Assembly (NCBI GenBank): GCA_014378345.1
Contig: JACMNW010000264.1
Coordinates: forward strand, 1 to 6,616
Origin: Pseudorhodobacter sp.
Lineage (GTDB): Bacteria > Pseudomonadota > Alphaproteobacteria > Rhodobacterales > Rhodobacteraceae
Direction: 5' to 3'
Length of the DNA stretch: 6,616 bases
This document shows, in pieces, positions 1-5,950 of this stretch (within the stretch, counting starts at the first letter, position 1; the number at the start of each line of letters is the position of its first letter). The notes beneath the pieces were generated by a model. The model ran no database searches. It was given only the letters and a program-made list of their open reading frames with translations, and had not been told where the DNA came from. The position numbers were made by a program, and so were the translations under genes.

Positions 1-183
1 CAAACTGATGCCCGTATAGATGCCCATCGACAGCAGCTTTTCCTTTCCGGCAATCCGATACTTGAAATGCCAAAGCCGCTACCCGGTCGGTTTGACGGTC
101 AGGAACAGGCCTTCAAAGTCAGATACCTTGTAAGGCTTGTCGCGGGGCTTCAGCGTTCGAATCGTGGCGTCGCTTAATGGCAT
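1..183 (-). pseudogene. Tyrosine recombinase (island/phage integrase), N-terminal part, interrupted by an amber codon; runs off the left edge
   Basis: Reading the minus strand from an ATG at 183-181 gives MPLSDATIRTLKPRDKPYKV and then, up to the window edge (61 codons), a segment with VKPTG, LWHFKYRIAGKEKLLSMGIY and TGISL. This is the N-terminal DUF4102 (arm-binding) domain pattern of P4-type tyrosine integrases found next to tRNA genes. Codon 35 (bases 81-79) is TAG, in the slot where family members usually have a small residue, often Ser, between the VKPTG and RLW segments; one base change from TCG would explain it. The frame continues with good family similarity after the stop, so this is a point nonsense mutation, not a random ORF end. 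The catalytic domain (R..HxxR..Y) lies outside the window and was not seen. No strong Shine-Dalgarno precedes the ATG. The gene points away from tRNA-Thr, the usual layout for an integrase at the end of an island. It is probably inactive, unless the TAG is a sequencing error or is suppressed. Confidence 0.8.
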
Positions 184-186
184 GCT

Positions 187-250
187 GGGGGTATCGCCTT
201 TTCAGGGTTTTCCTGATACCCCCAATAATACCCCCAAATCTGGGGGTATC
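187..250. repeat. Four GGGGGTAT-type repeats in mixed orientation upstream of the integrase
   Basis: GGGGGTATC occurs on the plus strand at 187-195 and 242-250. Its reverse complement occurs exactly at 215-223, and as AATACCCCC (last base changed) at 227-235. The order is therefore + - - +, giving two inverted pairs: 187-195 with 215-223, and 227-235 with 242-250. A TATTAT hexamer on the minus strand (230-225), a 5/6 match to a -10 box, sits between the two central copies, but I see no good -35 at 16-17 bp. Short repeated sites between a tRNA-side integrase and its att core are typical of integrase arm sites or recombination-directionality-factor sites. That role is inference; the repeats themselves are directly visible. 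The leftmost copy lies 3 bp from the integrase start codon, so a bound protein could also repress integrase expression. Confidence 0.7.
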
Positions 251-291
251 GTGGCGGACCTTGCCAGACGGTATCGGACAACTGACTTAAC

Positions 292-315
292 AAAAACCTT
301 ATATTACAGGTTTTT
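292..315 (-). terminator. Hairpin with flanking A and T runs downstream of tRNA-Thr; likely rho-independent terminator
   Basis: AAAAACCT (292-299) pairs exactly with AGGTTTTT (308-315) around an 8-base loop. Read on the minus strand, the hairpin ends in a T run (296-292) and lies about 33 bp past the tRNA-Thr CCA, so it could end the heme-operon/tRNA transcript. On the plus strand it is followed by T at 311-316, so it could act in both directions. Only two G-C pairs make the stem weak. Confidence 0.45.
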
Positions 316-348
316 TCGGATGTCATTACACGATTTTGGAGGGTAATT

Positions 349-375
349 TGGTGCCGCTGAAGGGATTCGAACCCC
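349..375. other. Putative att core at the tRNA-Thr 3' end
   Basis: The T arm, 3' acceptor strand and CCA of tRNA-Thr lie directly between an outward-facing integrase remnant and core genes. Integrases of this type commonly recombine in such 3' tRNA segments and restore the tRNA. The second, distal direct repeat that would prove it is not in this window, so the exact core limits are unknown. Confidence 0.4.
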
Positions 376-424
376 CGACCCCATCATTACGAATGATGTG
401 CTCTACCAGCTGAGCTACAGCGGC
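349..424 (-). tRNA. tRNA-Thr(CGT), with encoded CCA
   Basis: A full cloverleaf is readable on the minus strand. The acceptor stem GCCGCTG (424-418) pairs with CAGCGGC, the D arm is GCTC..GAGC, and the anticodon stem CATCA/TGATG encloses loop TTCGTAA with anticodon CGT, which reads ACG threonine codons. The variable loop is GGGTC and the T arm is GGGGG-TTCGAAT-CCCTT with two G-U pairs. The discriminator base is A and CCA is encoded at 351-349. The body is 73 nt, 76 with CCA. It lies 43 bp downstream of the hemY stop on the same strand. It could be cotranscribed with hemY or use a weak promoter of its own; TATGAA on the minus strand (441-436) is a possible -10. A37 next to the anticodon makes it an expected substrate of the t6A pathway whose TsaD is encoded in this window. 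Its 3' end is the likely integration site of the element on the left. Confidence 0.98.
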
Positions 425-467
425 TCAATTTCTGCTTCATACCATTCCGTAGCGGCGATCTGTACCC

Positions 468-1895
468 CTAATTTGCGCGCCTTACGATTGCTTCCACATC
501 AATTTCTTCCGGTTCAATCACCGTCGGCTCCGGTTTCGGCATCATCAGCGGAACCAGATCGACACTGCCCATACCCGCCGCCGGGGCCCGCCAGCTTAAC
601 GTATCAAACCCACCGCAGTTTTCACAGATAGGGGCCCATTCCGCATGAATGGCCTGACATTTATCGCAGCACCATTGCGGCCCTCTTGGTGCCGATAGTG
701 CCCGCGCCAGCAAGCCGCGAACGACGGTTTCATCCGCCCCCTCGCCGCGTTCAATCGCCGCCATCAATGCAATAGACCGTCCGGTAGGCGCAGATGTCGC
801 CAAATCCCCCAGTGCGCGGCGCGCGGATGGAAAATCTTCCGCCGCGATATTCAGCTCTGCCAGCAACATTTTCGTTTCCGGATCATCAGGCCGCAGCCCT
901 GTCAGCACTTTGAACCGTTTTACACGGGCGGCGGGGCTTTCCTCTGGCTCAATCTCCGCAAATGCCGCAGCAAGATCGGGATGCGGCATGACTTCCCACG
1001 CTTTCTTCAATACCCGAACAGCGTTCTTTTTTTCATTCTTCAAGATATAACTCCGCGCGGCCATCGCGGCAGCGGGAATGAGATCAGGCGACAGTTTGTT
1101 CGCTTCAATCGCCGCTTCGCGCACGTCGATCGGCGACGCTTCGTCCATTACAACGCGCGCCTCTTGCAGGGCCAGCACAGCATCGCGGCGGCGGTACACA
1201 TCGCGCGGCAGGTCGCCGGATTTCAGCTTTGCCCCCAATGTGGTGCGCGCGCCTTTCCAATCAGCGTGCTCCGCCTGCAGCTTTAAAAGCACATCCTGCG
1301 TTTCGGTATGTTTCGGCTTCAACGCAAATGCCTTTTCCGCCAACTTTAACGCTGTCGCGGTATCCCCTTCCGCCAGCTTTTGCTTCATCAGTCCACGAAT
1401 GCCCACAAACCGCGTGCCGTGATCCCCCAAAAGCGCCTTATACGCTGCCGTCGCGCGCTTTGTATCGCCAGCCATTTCCGCGGCTTGGGCGACAAGCAAG
1501 GTTGTCAATTCAGGTTTATCCAAAAACTTTTCGGCTTTTGCTGCCCGCGCAAGTGCAATGCGCCCTTCGCCCGACGCAATTGCCATCATGCCTTCGGCCA
1601 GCGCCTGATAGCCTTTGCGTTCCCGGTTGCGGTCAAAGTACCGCGAAATGGCGGTTTCATCGCCGTTCAGAAAGCGCAAAGTTGCGACGATCAAACCAAC
1701 CAGTTTCAAAATCAGCCAGACCAAAAGCATTAGGGCAAGTGCCGCAATCACGGCCTGCAACGGCCCAAAAGTAAATTCATAACCAGCTGCAGCAATCCGA
1801 ATGCCGCCACCTGTATCCATCAACATGCCTGCGCCAAAAGTCAGGCCCGCAATGGCAGCAACAAACATCAAAACCTTGATCAAAGACCAGATCAT
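468..1895 (-). CDS. hemY: HemY-type inner-membrane TPR protein with C-terminal zinc ribbon
   Basis: The 475-aa protein begins with two membrane segments (about residues 3-26 and 46-71) separated by a short loop with AAAGYEFTFGPLQ, the arrangement of the HemY N-terminal domain. A long cytosolic helical part with TPR-like repeats follows (about 95-400, for example ATALKLAEKAFALKPKH near 180-196). The C-terminus holds C410-x2-C413 and C424-x2-C427 in a WCCDKC...CENCGGF setting, a zinc-ribbon or rubredoxin-like module resembling that of LapB/YciM, and ends in an acidic tail. HemY of the hemCDXY type is linked to the tetrapyrrole pathway by operon position, but its biochemical role is not established. 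It is not the FAD-dependent protoporphyrinogen oxidase called HemY in Bacillus, as no dinucleotide-binding motif is present. The start is supported by AGGGG 7 bases upstream, a site that overlaps the TAG stop of the preceding mitofilin-like gene, suggesting translational coupling. This is the last protein gene of the operon before tRNA-Thr. Confidence 0.93.
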   Translation of the reverse strand: MIWSLIKVLMFVAAIAGLTFGAGMLMDTGGGIRIAAAGYEFTFGPLQAVIAALALMLLVWLILKLVGLIVATLRFLNGDETAISRYFDRNRERKGYQALAEGMMAIASGEGRIALARAAKAEKFLDKPELTTLLVAQAAEMAGDTKRATAAYKALLGDHGTRFVGIRGLMKQKLAEGDTATALKLAEKAFALKPKHTETQDVLLKLQAEHADWKGARTTLGAKLKSGDLPRDVYRRRDAVLALQEARVVMDEASPIDVREAAIEANKLSPDLIPAAAMAARSYILKNEKKNAVRVLKKAWEVMPHPDLAAAFAEIEPEESPAARVKRFKVLTGLRPDDPETKMLLAELNIAAEDFPSARRALGDLATSAPTGRSIALMAAIERGEGADETVVRGLLARALSAPRGPQWCCDKCQAIHAEWAPICENCGGFDTLSWRAPAAGMGSVDLVPLMMPKPEPTVIEPEEIDVEAIVRRAN

Positions 1896-1905
1896 CGCAG
1901 CGCCC

Positions 1906-3042
1906 CTATTGCCCGTTCAGTGTTGCGGAAAGTGCAGAAATAGCCTGTTCAGTGTCTATTCTTCGGGTGGCGTCGGCGATCCAAGGGGCCATGGCTGCTG
2001 CGCCAGCGGGTGGCAGTCCTACAAGTTCCGCAAGCACAGCCTTGATCTGGCCATCCCGCAAGGCCGCTTCGGCACGCGATAAAACGGCATCTGGATCTGT
2101 GCCTTCATGCGGTGTAAGCGACCGCGCGCCCGATTGGGTGCGCAAAAATGAGGTCAGCCTGCCTGCCCAGCCATCCCCCATATCCGCCCGGATCGACGCA
2201 TCAAGTGCAGCGCGCGCTGAAGGTGCAAAGCCGTCTTGCAAGGACAAAAGGGTTGGCACGGCTTCGGTGGCTGCGGCCAAAGATGCGGGAACGTCCGCCC
2301 CCATGGATTTAAGGCCCTCTAACGCGGGGCCAAGGGGTGCGCCACTTTCAAAGGCAGCTCTGATATGGCTTAAAGCGGCCTGCTTGGCGGCGGTTTCGGC
2401 AGCAACCTCTGCCGCATCAAGGCGGGCTTGGGCAGCGGATGATGCAGCCTCGATATCGGCGGTCAAAGCGGGGCCAGCAGCTTTCTGCGCATCGACTTGG
2501 GCCTTCAAACCGGTTAACTCGCGGGCCATTGCAGCAAGTGCGGCGGCAGGTGCGCCGGTTCCACCCGCCGATGCGGCTTCAATTTCTGTAAGTCGATCTT
2601 CCAGCGCCGTTAAACGGGCCGACAGCGAAGTAACGTCTGGTGCTGCACCTTCTAGGGCTGCAAGCCTGTCGCCAAGCGTCGCATCTGGTGCGGGCCTGGC
2701 AGAAAGCGCAGCCAAATCCGATTTTAGCGCAACGTCGTTTGCTGCTTGTGTGTCAAGCTGGGTTTGAAACGCGGCAATGGCGTCTGCCGTACTGGTATCG
2801 GGAAAGGCGTACTTTGCCGCACCAAACCCGGCACCTGCCAAAAGCGCGCCGCCAACCACAAATCCTAGCAGCCCAGACCCACTCTTTGCTGGCGCTTGCG
2901 AAGCTGGGGCTGAGGTTGGTATTGCGCGATCTGCAATTTCATCCAAGCGATCTGGTTCTTGCAGGATTACCGGATCCGCTGCCTCCACTGCCAGCAAGGC
3001 GCTGTCATCTTCGCTGAACTTTGTATTTTCCGCGTCTGCCAT
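1906..3042 (-). CDS. Mitofilin (Mic60)-like membrane protein, COG4223 type
   Basis: This is a 378-aa protein starting MADAENTKFSEDD. It has an acidic N-terminal cytosolic tail (1-53), one glycine/alanine-rich membrane segment (about 57-80, GLLGFVVGGALLAGAGF), and then a long Ala-rich, probably coiled-coil region (about 85-245, with SLSARLTALEDRLTEIEAA). The C-terminal helical domain (about 245-378) has the mitofilin-like pattern: AALSHIRAAFESGAPLGPAL, a segment on Asp/Leu/Ser content, and GWAGRLTSFLRTQ. A protein of this layout between hemD and hemY is a known alphaproteobacterial arrangement, and the family is regarded as the bacterial relative of the crista-shaping protein Mic60. Assignment here rests on layout and position; the sequence itself is low in complexity. 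An in-frame ATG at 3117, right after the hemD stop, would add 25 residues. The 3042 start is chosen because AGGCGGAG lies 8 bases upstream and the acidic MADAE start fits the family. It follows hemD by 75 bp and precedes hemY by 10 bp. Confidence 0.85.
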   Translation of the reverse strand: MADAENTKFSEDDSALLAVEAADPVILQEPDRLDEIADRAIPTSAPASQAPAKSGSGLLGFVVGGALLAGAGFGAAKYAFPDTSTADAIAAFQTQLDTQAANDVALKSDLAALSARPAPDATLGDRLAALEGAAPDVTSLSARLTALEDRLTEIEAASAGGTGAPAAALAAMARELTGLKAQVDAQKAAGPALTADIEAASSAAQARLDAAEVAAETAAKQAALSHIRAAFESGAPLGPALEGLKSMGADVPASLAAATEAVPTLLSLQDGFAPSARAALDASIRADMGDGWAGRLTSFLRTQSGARSLTPHEGTDPDAVLSRAEAALRDGQIKAVLAELVGLPPAGAAAMAPWIADATRRIDTEQAISALSATLNGQ

Positions 3043-3117
3043 GGCTGGAACTCCGCCTTGTGATTGCGGCGAATTTCGCGCCGCATGGGGTATCTTAATC
3101 TGTCTGTGCGGCGGCAT

Positions 3118-3861
3118 TCAAGCGCGCTGCAATTCCGCCAAAAGCAATGCAACTACGTCAACCATTGCTGCTGCATCTGGTCGCTGCGCAATCATCACTT
3201 GGGCATCAAGATTGCGTGCTTCAAGGGCTACATCGCCACTCATCTTGGCGACGAACAAGGGGGAAATACACTTTATGCGCGCCATTTCAGCGGCAAATAT
3301 CACTGCCGTTCGGGGTGAAAACAGGGGCACTATCACGGGCACTTGCGCGCGCAAAACAGTGACAGCAGCATCTGTAAGTGCCAACTGCTCTTGGGCATAA
3401 ATCACCATATCAATAGTGTCTATTCCAGCCGATTGAAGCAAGTTGGTAATATTGCCGCGCGTATCCCGGCCCCTCAGGTGAAGTAACTTTCCCTCAGGCC
3501 GCTGCACCTTGATCTGCGCAATTAAACTGGCCGCATCTTCGGCCACACATACGGGAATAAGCCGCGCCTCGCGGGCGGCATCGGCTGTGCGTTCCCCCAC
3601 GCAAAACACATCTTTTGGAAGAAGGTCTGCCCCACTAAGCCGAATATACCCCTCCACTCCGGTTTGCGAGGTAAGGATCAACGCCGAAAACGGGCCCGCA
3701 GGTAGAACCGGCGCAAAGAATTTGGGGGCTAAAAGCGGGGTTTTGATGATATTCAATTCGTCGCCGAATCGCGCCATCAGGCGTTCGGCAAAATCAGCAC
3801 CTTGCGCTTTGGGGCGAGTTAACAAAAGCGGCACGGGGTGGCTGCGGGATTGTGTGAACAT
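3118..3861 (-). CDS. hemD: Uroporphyrinogen-III synthase
   Basis: The cytosolic enzyme cyclises hydroxymethylbilane, with inversion of ring D, to uroporphyrinogen III, the branch point to heme, siroheme, cobalamin and bacteriochlorophyll. The 247-aa product has the low-conservation two-domain HemD pattern: PLLLTRPKAQ near the N-terminus (11-20), ALILTSQTGVEGY (60-72), the domain-crossing FCVGERTADAA (86-96), LLHLRGRDTRGN (126-137), VIYAQ (153-157, with the conserved Tyr155) and LFSPRTA (180-186), ending with a MSGDVALEA segment. Length is normal for the family. The ATG at 3861 is preferred, with GGAA just upstream. An earlier in-frame ATG at 3915 would run into tsaD, and a GTG just before PLLLTRP is possible but has no ribosome-binding site. 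It heads the operon with the mitofilin-like gene and hemY. No hemC is found in the window, although HemC supplies the substrate and is often encoded beside hemD. Confidence 0.93.
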   Translation of the reverse strand: MFTQSRSHPVPLLLTRPKAQGADFAERLMARFGDELNIIKTPLLAPKFFAPVLPAGPFSALILTSQTGVEGYIRLSGADLLPKDVFCVGERTADAAREARLIPVCVAEDAASLIAQIKVQRPEGKLLHLRGRDTRGNITNLLQSAGIDTIDMVIYAQEQLALTDAAVTVLRAQVPVIVPLFSPRTAVIFAAEMARIKCISPLFVAKMSGDVALEARNLDAQVMIAQRPDAAAMVDVVALLLAELQRA

Positions 3862-3868
3862 GCTTCCG

Positions 3869-3897
3869 GTGTTACCTGCGGTTAACCTTTCTGGCAA
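3869..3897 (-). promoter_or_regulatory. Weak candidate promoter for the hemD operon in the divergent gap
   Basis: On the minus strand TTGCCA (3897-3892), 5/6 to a -35 box, is followed after exactly 17 bp by TAACAC (3874-3869), only 3/6 to a -10 box. The -10 would lie 7 bp from the hemD ATG, giving an almost leaderless message, so the assignment is weak. The hemD-tsaD gap is only 46 bp, so promoters for both directions must overlap here or lie inside the opposite gene. I see no clear promoter for tsaD. Confidence 0.2.
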
Positions 3898-3907
3898 TCG
3901 GTGGCGG

Positions 3908-4993
3908 ATGCCCAAACCACTTACCTTTCTGGGGCTTGAAAGCAGTTGCGATGATACCGCTGCTGCTGTTGTGCGCTATCTGCCGGGTCACCTTGGGCAA
4001 ATTCTGTCGTCGGTGGTAGATGGCCAAACTGCCCTGCACGCGCCTTTTGGCGGTGTAGTGCCGGAAATCGCCGCCCGCGCCCATGCTGAACGGCTGGATC
4101 ATTGCGTTGAGCGGGCATTGTTGGATGCGGGCCTGACCCTGGCGGATATCGACGGCATCGCCGTTACGGCCGGGCCGGGGCTGATTGGCGGTGTATTGTC
4201 TGGCGTGATGTGTGCCAAAGGGATTGCCGCCGCGCGAGGCCTGCCGTTAGTGGGCGTTAACCATCTGGCGGGGCACGCATTAACGCCGCGGCTAACCGAT
4301 GGCGTGTCATTTCCCTATCTGATGCTGCTGGTATCCGGCGGGCATTGCCAGTTTTTGCTGGCGCGCGGCGTGGATGATTTCACCCGTCTGGGCGGCACCA
4401 TTGATGACGCCCCCGGCGAGGCGTTTGATAAAATGGCCAAACTGCTTGGCTTGCCGCAACCCGGTGGCCCGATGGTGGAGGCTGAGGCGGCACATGGTAA
4501 CCCAAAACGTTTTGCCTTTCCTCGCCCGTTGCTGGATAGGCCCGGTTGTGATCTTTCGTTTTCCGGCCTGAAAACCGCCGTTCTGCGCGCCCGCGATGCG
4601 TTGATTTCCGCGCAAGGCGGCATCACGGTGCAAGACCGCCGCGATCTTTGTGCGGGCTTTCAAGCCGCTGTCGCTGATGTTCTGGCCGAAAAATCCAAAC
4701 GCGCGTTGGCCCAATCACCGCCGGTAACTGCGGTTGCAGTTGCTGGCGGGGTTGGCGCCCATAAAGCCATTCGCGCTAGGTTAGAGACTGGTTGCGTAAG
4801 CGCAGGCGTGCAATTTCTGGCCCCGCCCTTGGCCCTGTGCACCGATAATGCCGCGATGATCGCCTGGGCCGGAATAGAACGCTTTCGCAACGGCGCGCGC
4901 GACGGAATGGATCTTGCCGCCCGTCCGCGTTGGCCGCTGGATACCATAAGTCCGGCGATGTTGGGTTTTGGCAAAAAAGGGGCCAAAGCATGA
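3908..4993 (+). CDS. tsaD: tRNA N6-threonylcarbamoyladenosine transferase subunit TsaD (Kae1/Gcp family)
   Basis: TsaD transfers the threonylcarbamoyl group from threonylcarbamoyl-AMP (made by TsaC) to A37 of ANN-decoding tRNAs, working with TsaB and TsaE in the cytosol. The 361-aa sequence shows the ASKHA-fold hallmarks: GLESSCDDTAAAVV (9-22), PEIAARAH (52-59), TAGPGLIGGVLSG (87-99), metal ligands His119 and His123 in NHLAGH, LLVSGGHCQF (140-149), DDAPGEAFDK (166-175), DLSFSGLKTA (215-224), AVAGGVGAHKAIR (277-289) and LCTDNAAMIAWAG (310-322) with metal-binding Asp313. One oddity is that the usual GGVxAN reads GGVGAH, with His285 in place of Asn. The start is the ATG just before PKPLTFLGLESS; GGTGGCGG upstream is a weak ribosome-binding site. 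The frame is open upstream, but that part is antisense to hemD. The stop overlaps the gpsA start by four bases (ATGA). Length is typical for the family. Confidence 0.98.
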   Translation: MPKPLTFLGLESSCDDTAAAVVRYLPGHLGQILSSVVDGQTALHAPFGGVVPEIAARAHAERLDHCVERALLDAGLTLADIDGIAVTAGPGLIGGVLSGVMCAKGIAAARGLPLVGVNHLAGHALTPRLTDGVSFPYLMLLVSGGHCQFLLARGVDDFTRLGGTIDDAPGEAFDKMAKLLGLPQPGGPMVEAEAAHGNPKRFAFPRPLLDRPGCDLSFSGLKTAVLRARDALISAQGGITVQDRRDLCAGFQAAVADVLAEKSKRALAQSPPVTAVAVAGGVGAHKAIRARLETGCVSAGVQFLAPPLALCTDNAAMIAWAGIERFRNGARDGMDLAARPRWPLDTISPAMLGFGKKGAKA

Positions 4994-5946
4994 TTCTGGT
5001 TATTGGCGCGGGGGCGTTTGGCACCGGTTTGGCAATAGCACTGGCGCAGGCTGGCCGCGACGTGCAGCTTTGGGCGCGCGATGCGGGCCATGTGGCGGCC
5101 ATGCAGACCACGCGCCACAACCACACGCGGTTGCCGGGCGTTGCCTTTCCGCCAAATCTGCTTATCACGGAATCGTTTCCACAAACCGCCGATGTTGTTT
5201 TGCTTTGCATGCCGATGCAGGCGCTGGCGGGCGCTTTGCCGTCAATGGCCGCAATTCTGAACGGAATTCCGTTGGTGGCCTGCTGCAAGGGGATCGATCT
5301 TGCAACCGGCAAAGGGGCAACGGCCTTGCTTGCGGAGGGTTGCCCAAAATCGCCGGTCGCCATTCTGACAGGCCCCAGCTTTGCCGCTGATATCGCGCGT
5401 GGGCTGCCCACGGCGCTGACGCTGGCTTGTGCGAATGACACCGTAGGCGAAACGTTGCAGCGGTTGATTTCGACCCCAACATTGCGGATTTATCGTACGA
5501 CGGATGTGATGGGCGCCGAACTTGGTGGTGCGCTAAAGAACGTGATCGCCATCGCGGCGGGCATTGTGATTGGGGCGGGGCTTGGGGATTCGGCCCGTGC
5601 CGCCTTGATGACGCGCGGTTATGCAGAGTTGGCACGTGCAGCAACATCACTGGGTGCACGCGCAGAAACGCTTGCAGGATTGTCCGGGCTTGGGGATTTG
5701 GTCCTTACCTGCACGTCGGAACAATCCCGCAATTTTCAGTTTGGTCGCGCCTTGGCGACCGGCCAGACCTTTGACCCTGCGATTACCGTAGAAGGTGTGG
5801 CTACCGCGCAAGCTATGGCAAAACTGGCCACTGCGCATGCTCTTGATCTGCCGATTACTGCGATGGTGGCGGCACTGACCACTGGCCAAGTGACCCTGAA
5901 CAGCGCCATTCAAACCCTTATGTCCCGCCCTTTGAAACAGGAATAG
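4990..5946 (+). CDS. gpsA: Glycerol-3-phosphate dehydrogenase [NAD(P)+]
   Basis: GpsA reduces dihydroxyacetone phosphate to sn-glycerol-3-phosphate, the backbone for phospholipid synthesis, in the cytosol. The 318-aa protein has a Rossmann N-terminus with GAGAFG (6-11) followed by TGLAIALAQAG, LLCMPMQA (71-78), CCKGID (98-103) with the conserved Lys100, GPSFAADIARGLPTA (128-142), the catalytic Lys183 in ALKNVIAIAAG (181-191), and the substrate-domain motif GLSGLGDLVLTC (230-241) with SRNFQFG (246-252). Length and motif order are those of a complete, active enzyme. It starts inside the tsaD stop (ATGA overlap), with AGGGG about 8 bases upstream, so its translation is probably coupled to tsaD. 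The stop is four bases before the YciI-family start. Confidence 0.98.
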   Translation: MILVIGAGAFGTGLAIALAQAGRDVQLWARDAGHVAAMQTTRHNHTRLPGVAFPPNLLITESFPQTADVVLLCMPMQALAGALPSMAAILNGIPLVACCKGIDLATGKGATALLAEGCPKSPVAILTGPSFAADIARGLPTALTLACANDTVGETLQRLISTPTLRIYRTTDVMGAELGGALKNVIAIAAGIVIGAGLGDSARAALMTRGYAELARAATSLGARAETLAGLSGLGDLVLTCTSEQSRNFQFGRALATGQTFDPAITVEGVATAQAMAKLATAHALDLPITAMVAALTTGQVTLNSAIQTLMSRPLKQE

Positions 5947-5950
5947 CCCC

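Larger units (their letters stand above)
184..348. other. Intergenic region between integrase and tRNA-Thr (probable att region)
   Basis: These 165 bp hold no convincing gene. They contain the GGGGGTAT repeat cluster, three direct copies of GGTATCG (190-196, 245-251, 270-276) and an A/T-rich stretch from about 285 to 348 with a hairpin. Everything left of the tRNA 3' end probably belongs to the integrated element. Confidence 0.5.

Noticed and set aside
187..276. Possible CRISPR-like repeat array
   Set aside because: The units are only 7-9 bp, in mixed orientation with uneven spacing and no unique spacers. They fit protein-binding sites better.
137..346. 69-codon plus-strand ORF over the integrase start and repeat array
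   Set aside because: It overlaps the integrase start and the repeat cluster and has no known motif. Its translation is shaped by the GGGGGTAT repeats.
398..631. 77-codon plus-strand ORF covering part of tRNA-Thr and the hemY 3' end
   Set aside because: It lies across a tRNA gene and antisense to hemY and has no motif.
1952..2767. Long plus-strand ORF (271 codons), Ala/Ser-rich
   Set aside because: It is the complement of the mitofilin-like gene. Its Ala/Ser runs mirror the Ala-rich coding of the other strand, and it has no recognisable motif or ribosome-binding site.
3043..3117. Alternative mitofilin-like start at 3117, right after the hemD stop
   Set aside because: The basic extra 25 residues are unlike the acidic MADAE start, and a good AGGCGGAG site sits before 3042.
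3509..3907. 133-codon upstream extension of the tsaD frame
   Set aside because: It is antisense to hemD. TsaD similarity begins exactly at MPKPLTFLGLESS (3908), and a 494-aa TsaD would be far too long.
3862..3915. Alternative hemD start at 3915 (18 extra residues)
   Set aside because: It would overlap the tsaD start, and the extra residues do not resemble the HemD N-terminus. The ATG at 3861 sits close to the conserved LLLTRP.
4307..4714. Minus-strand ORFs inside tsaD, and similar ones inside gpsA (4776-5659)
   Set aside because: They are complements of strongly conserved genes, with Arg/Ala/Pro-rich translation typical of antisense frames.
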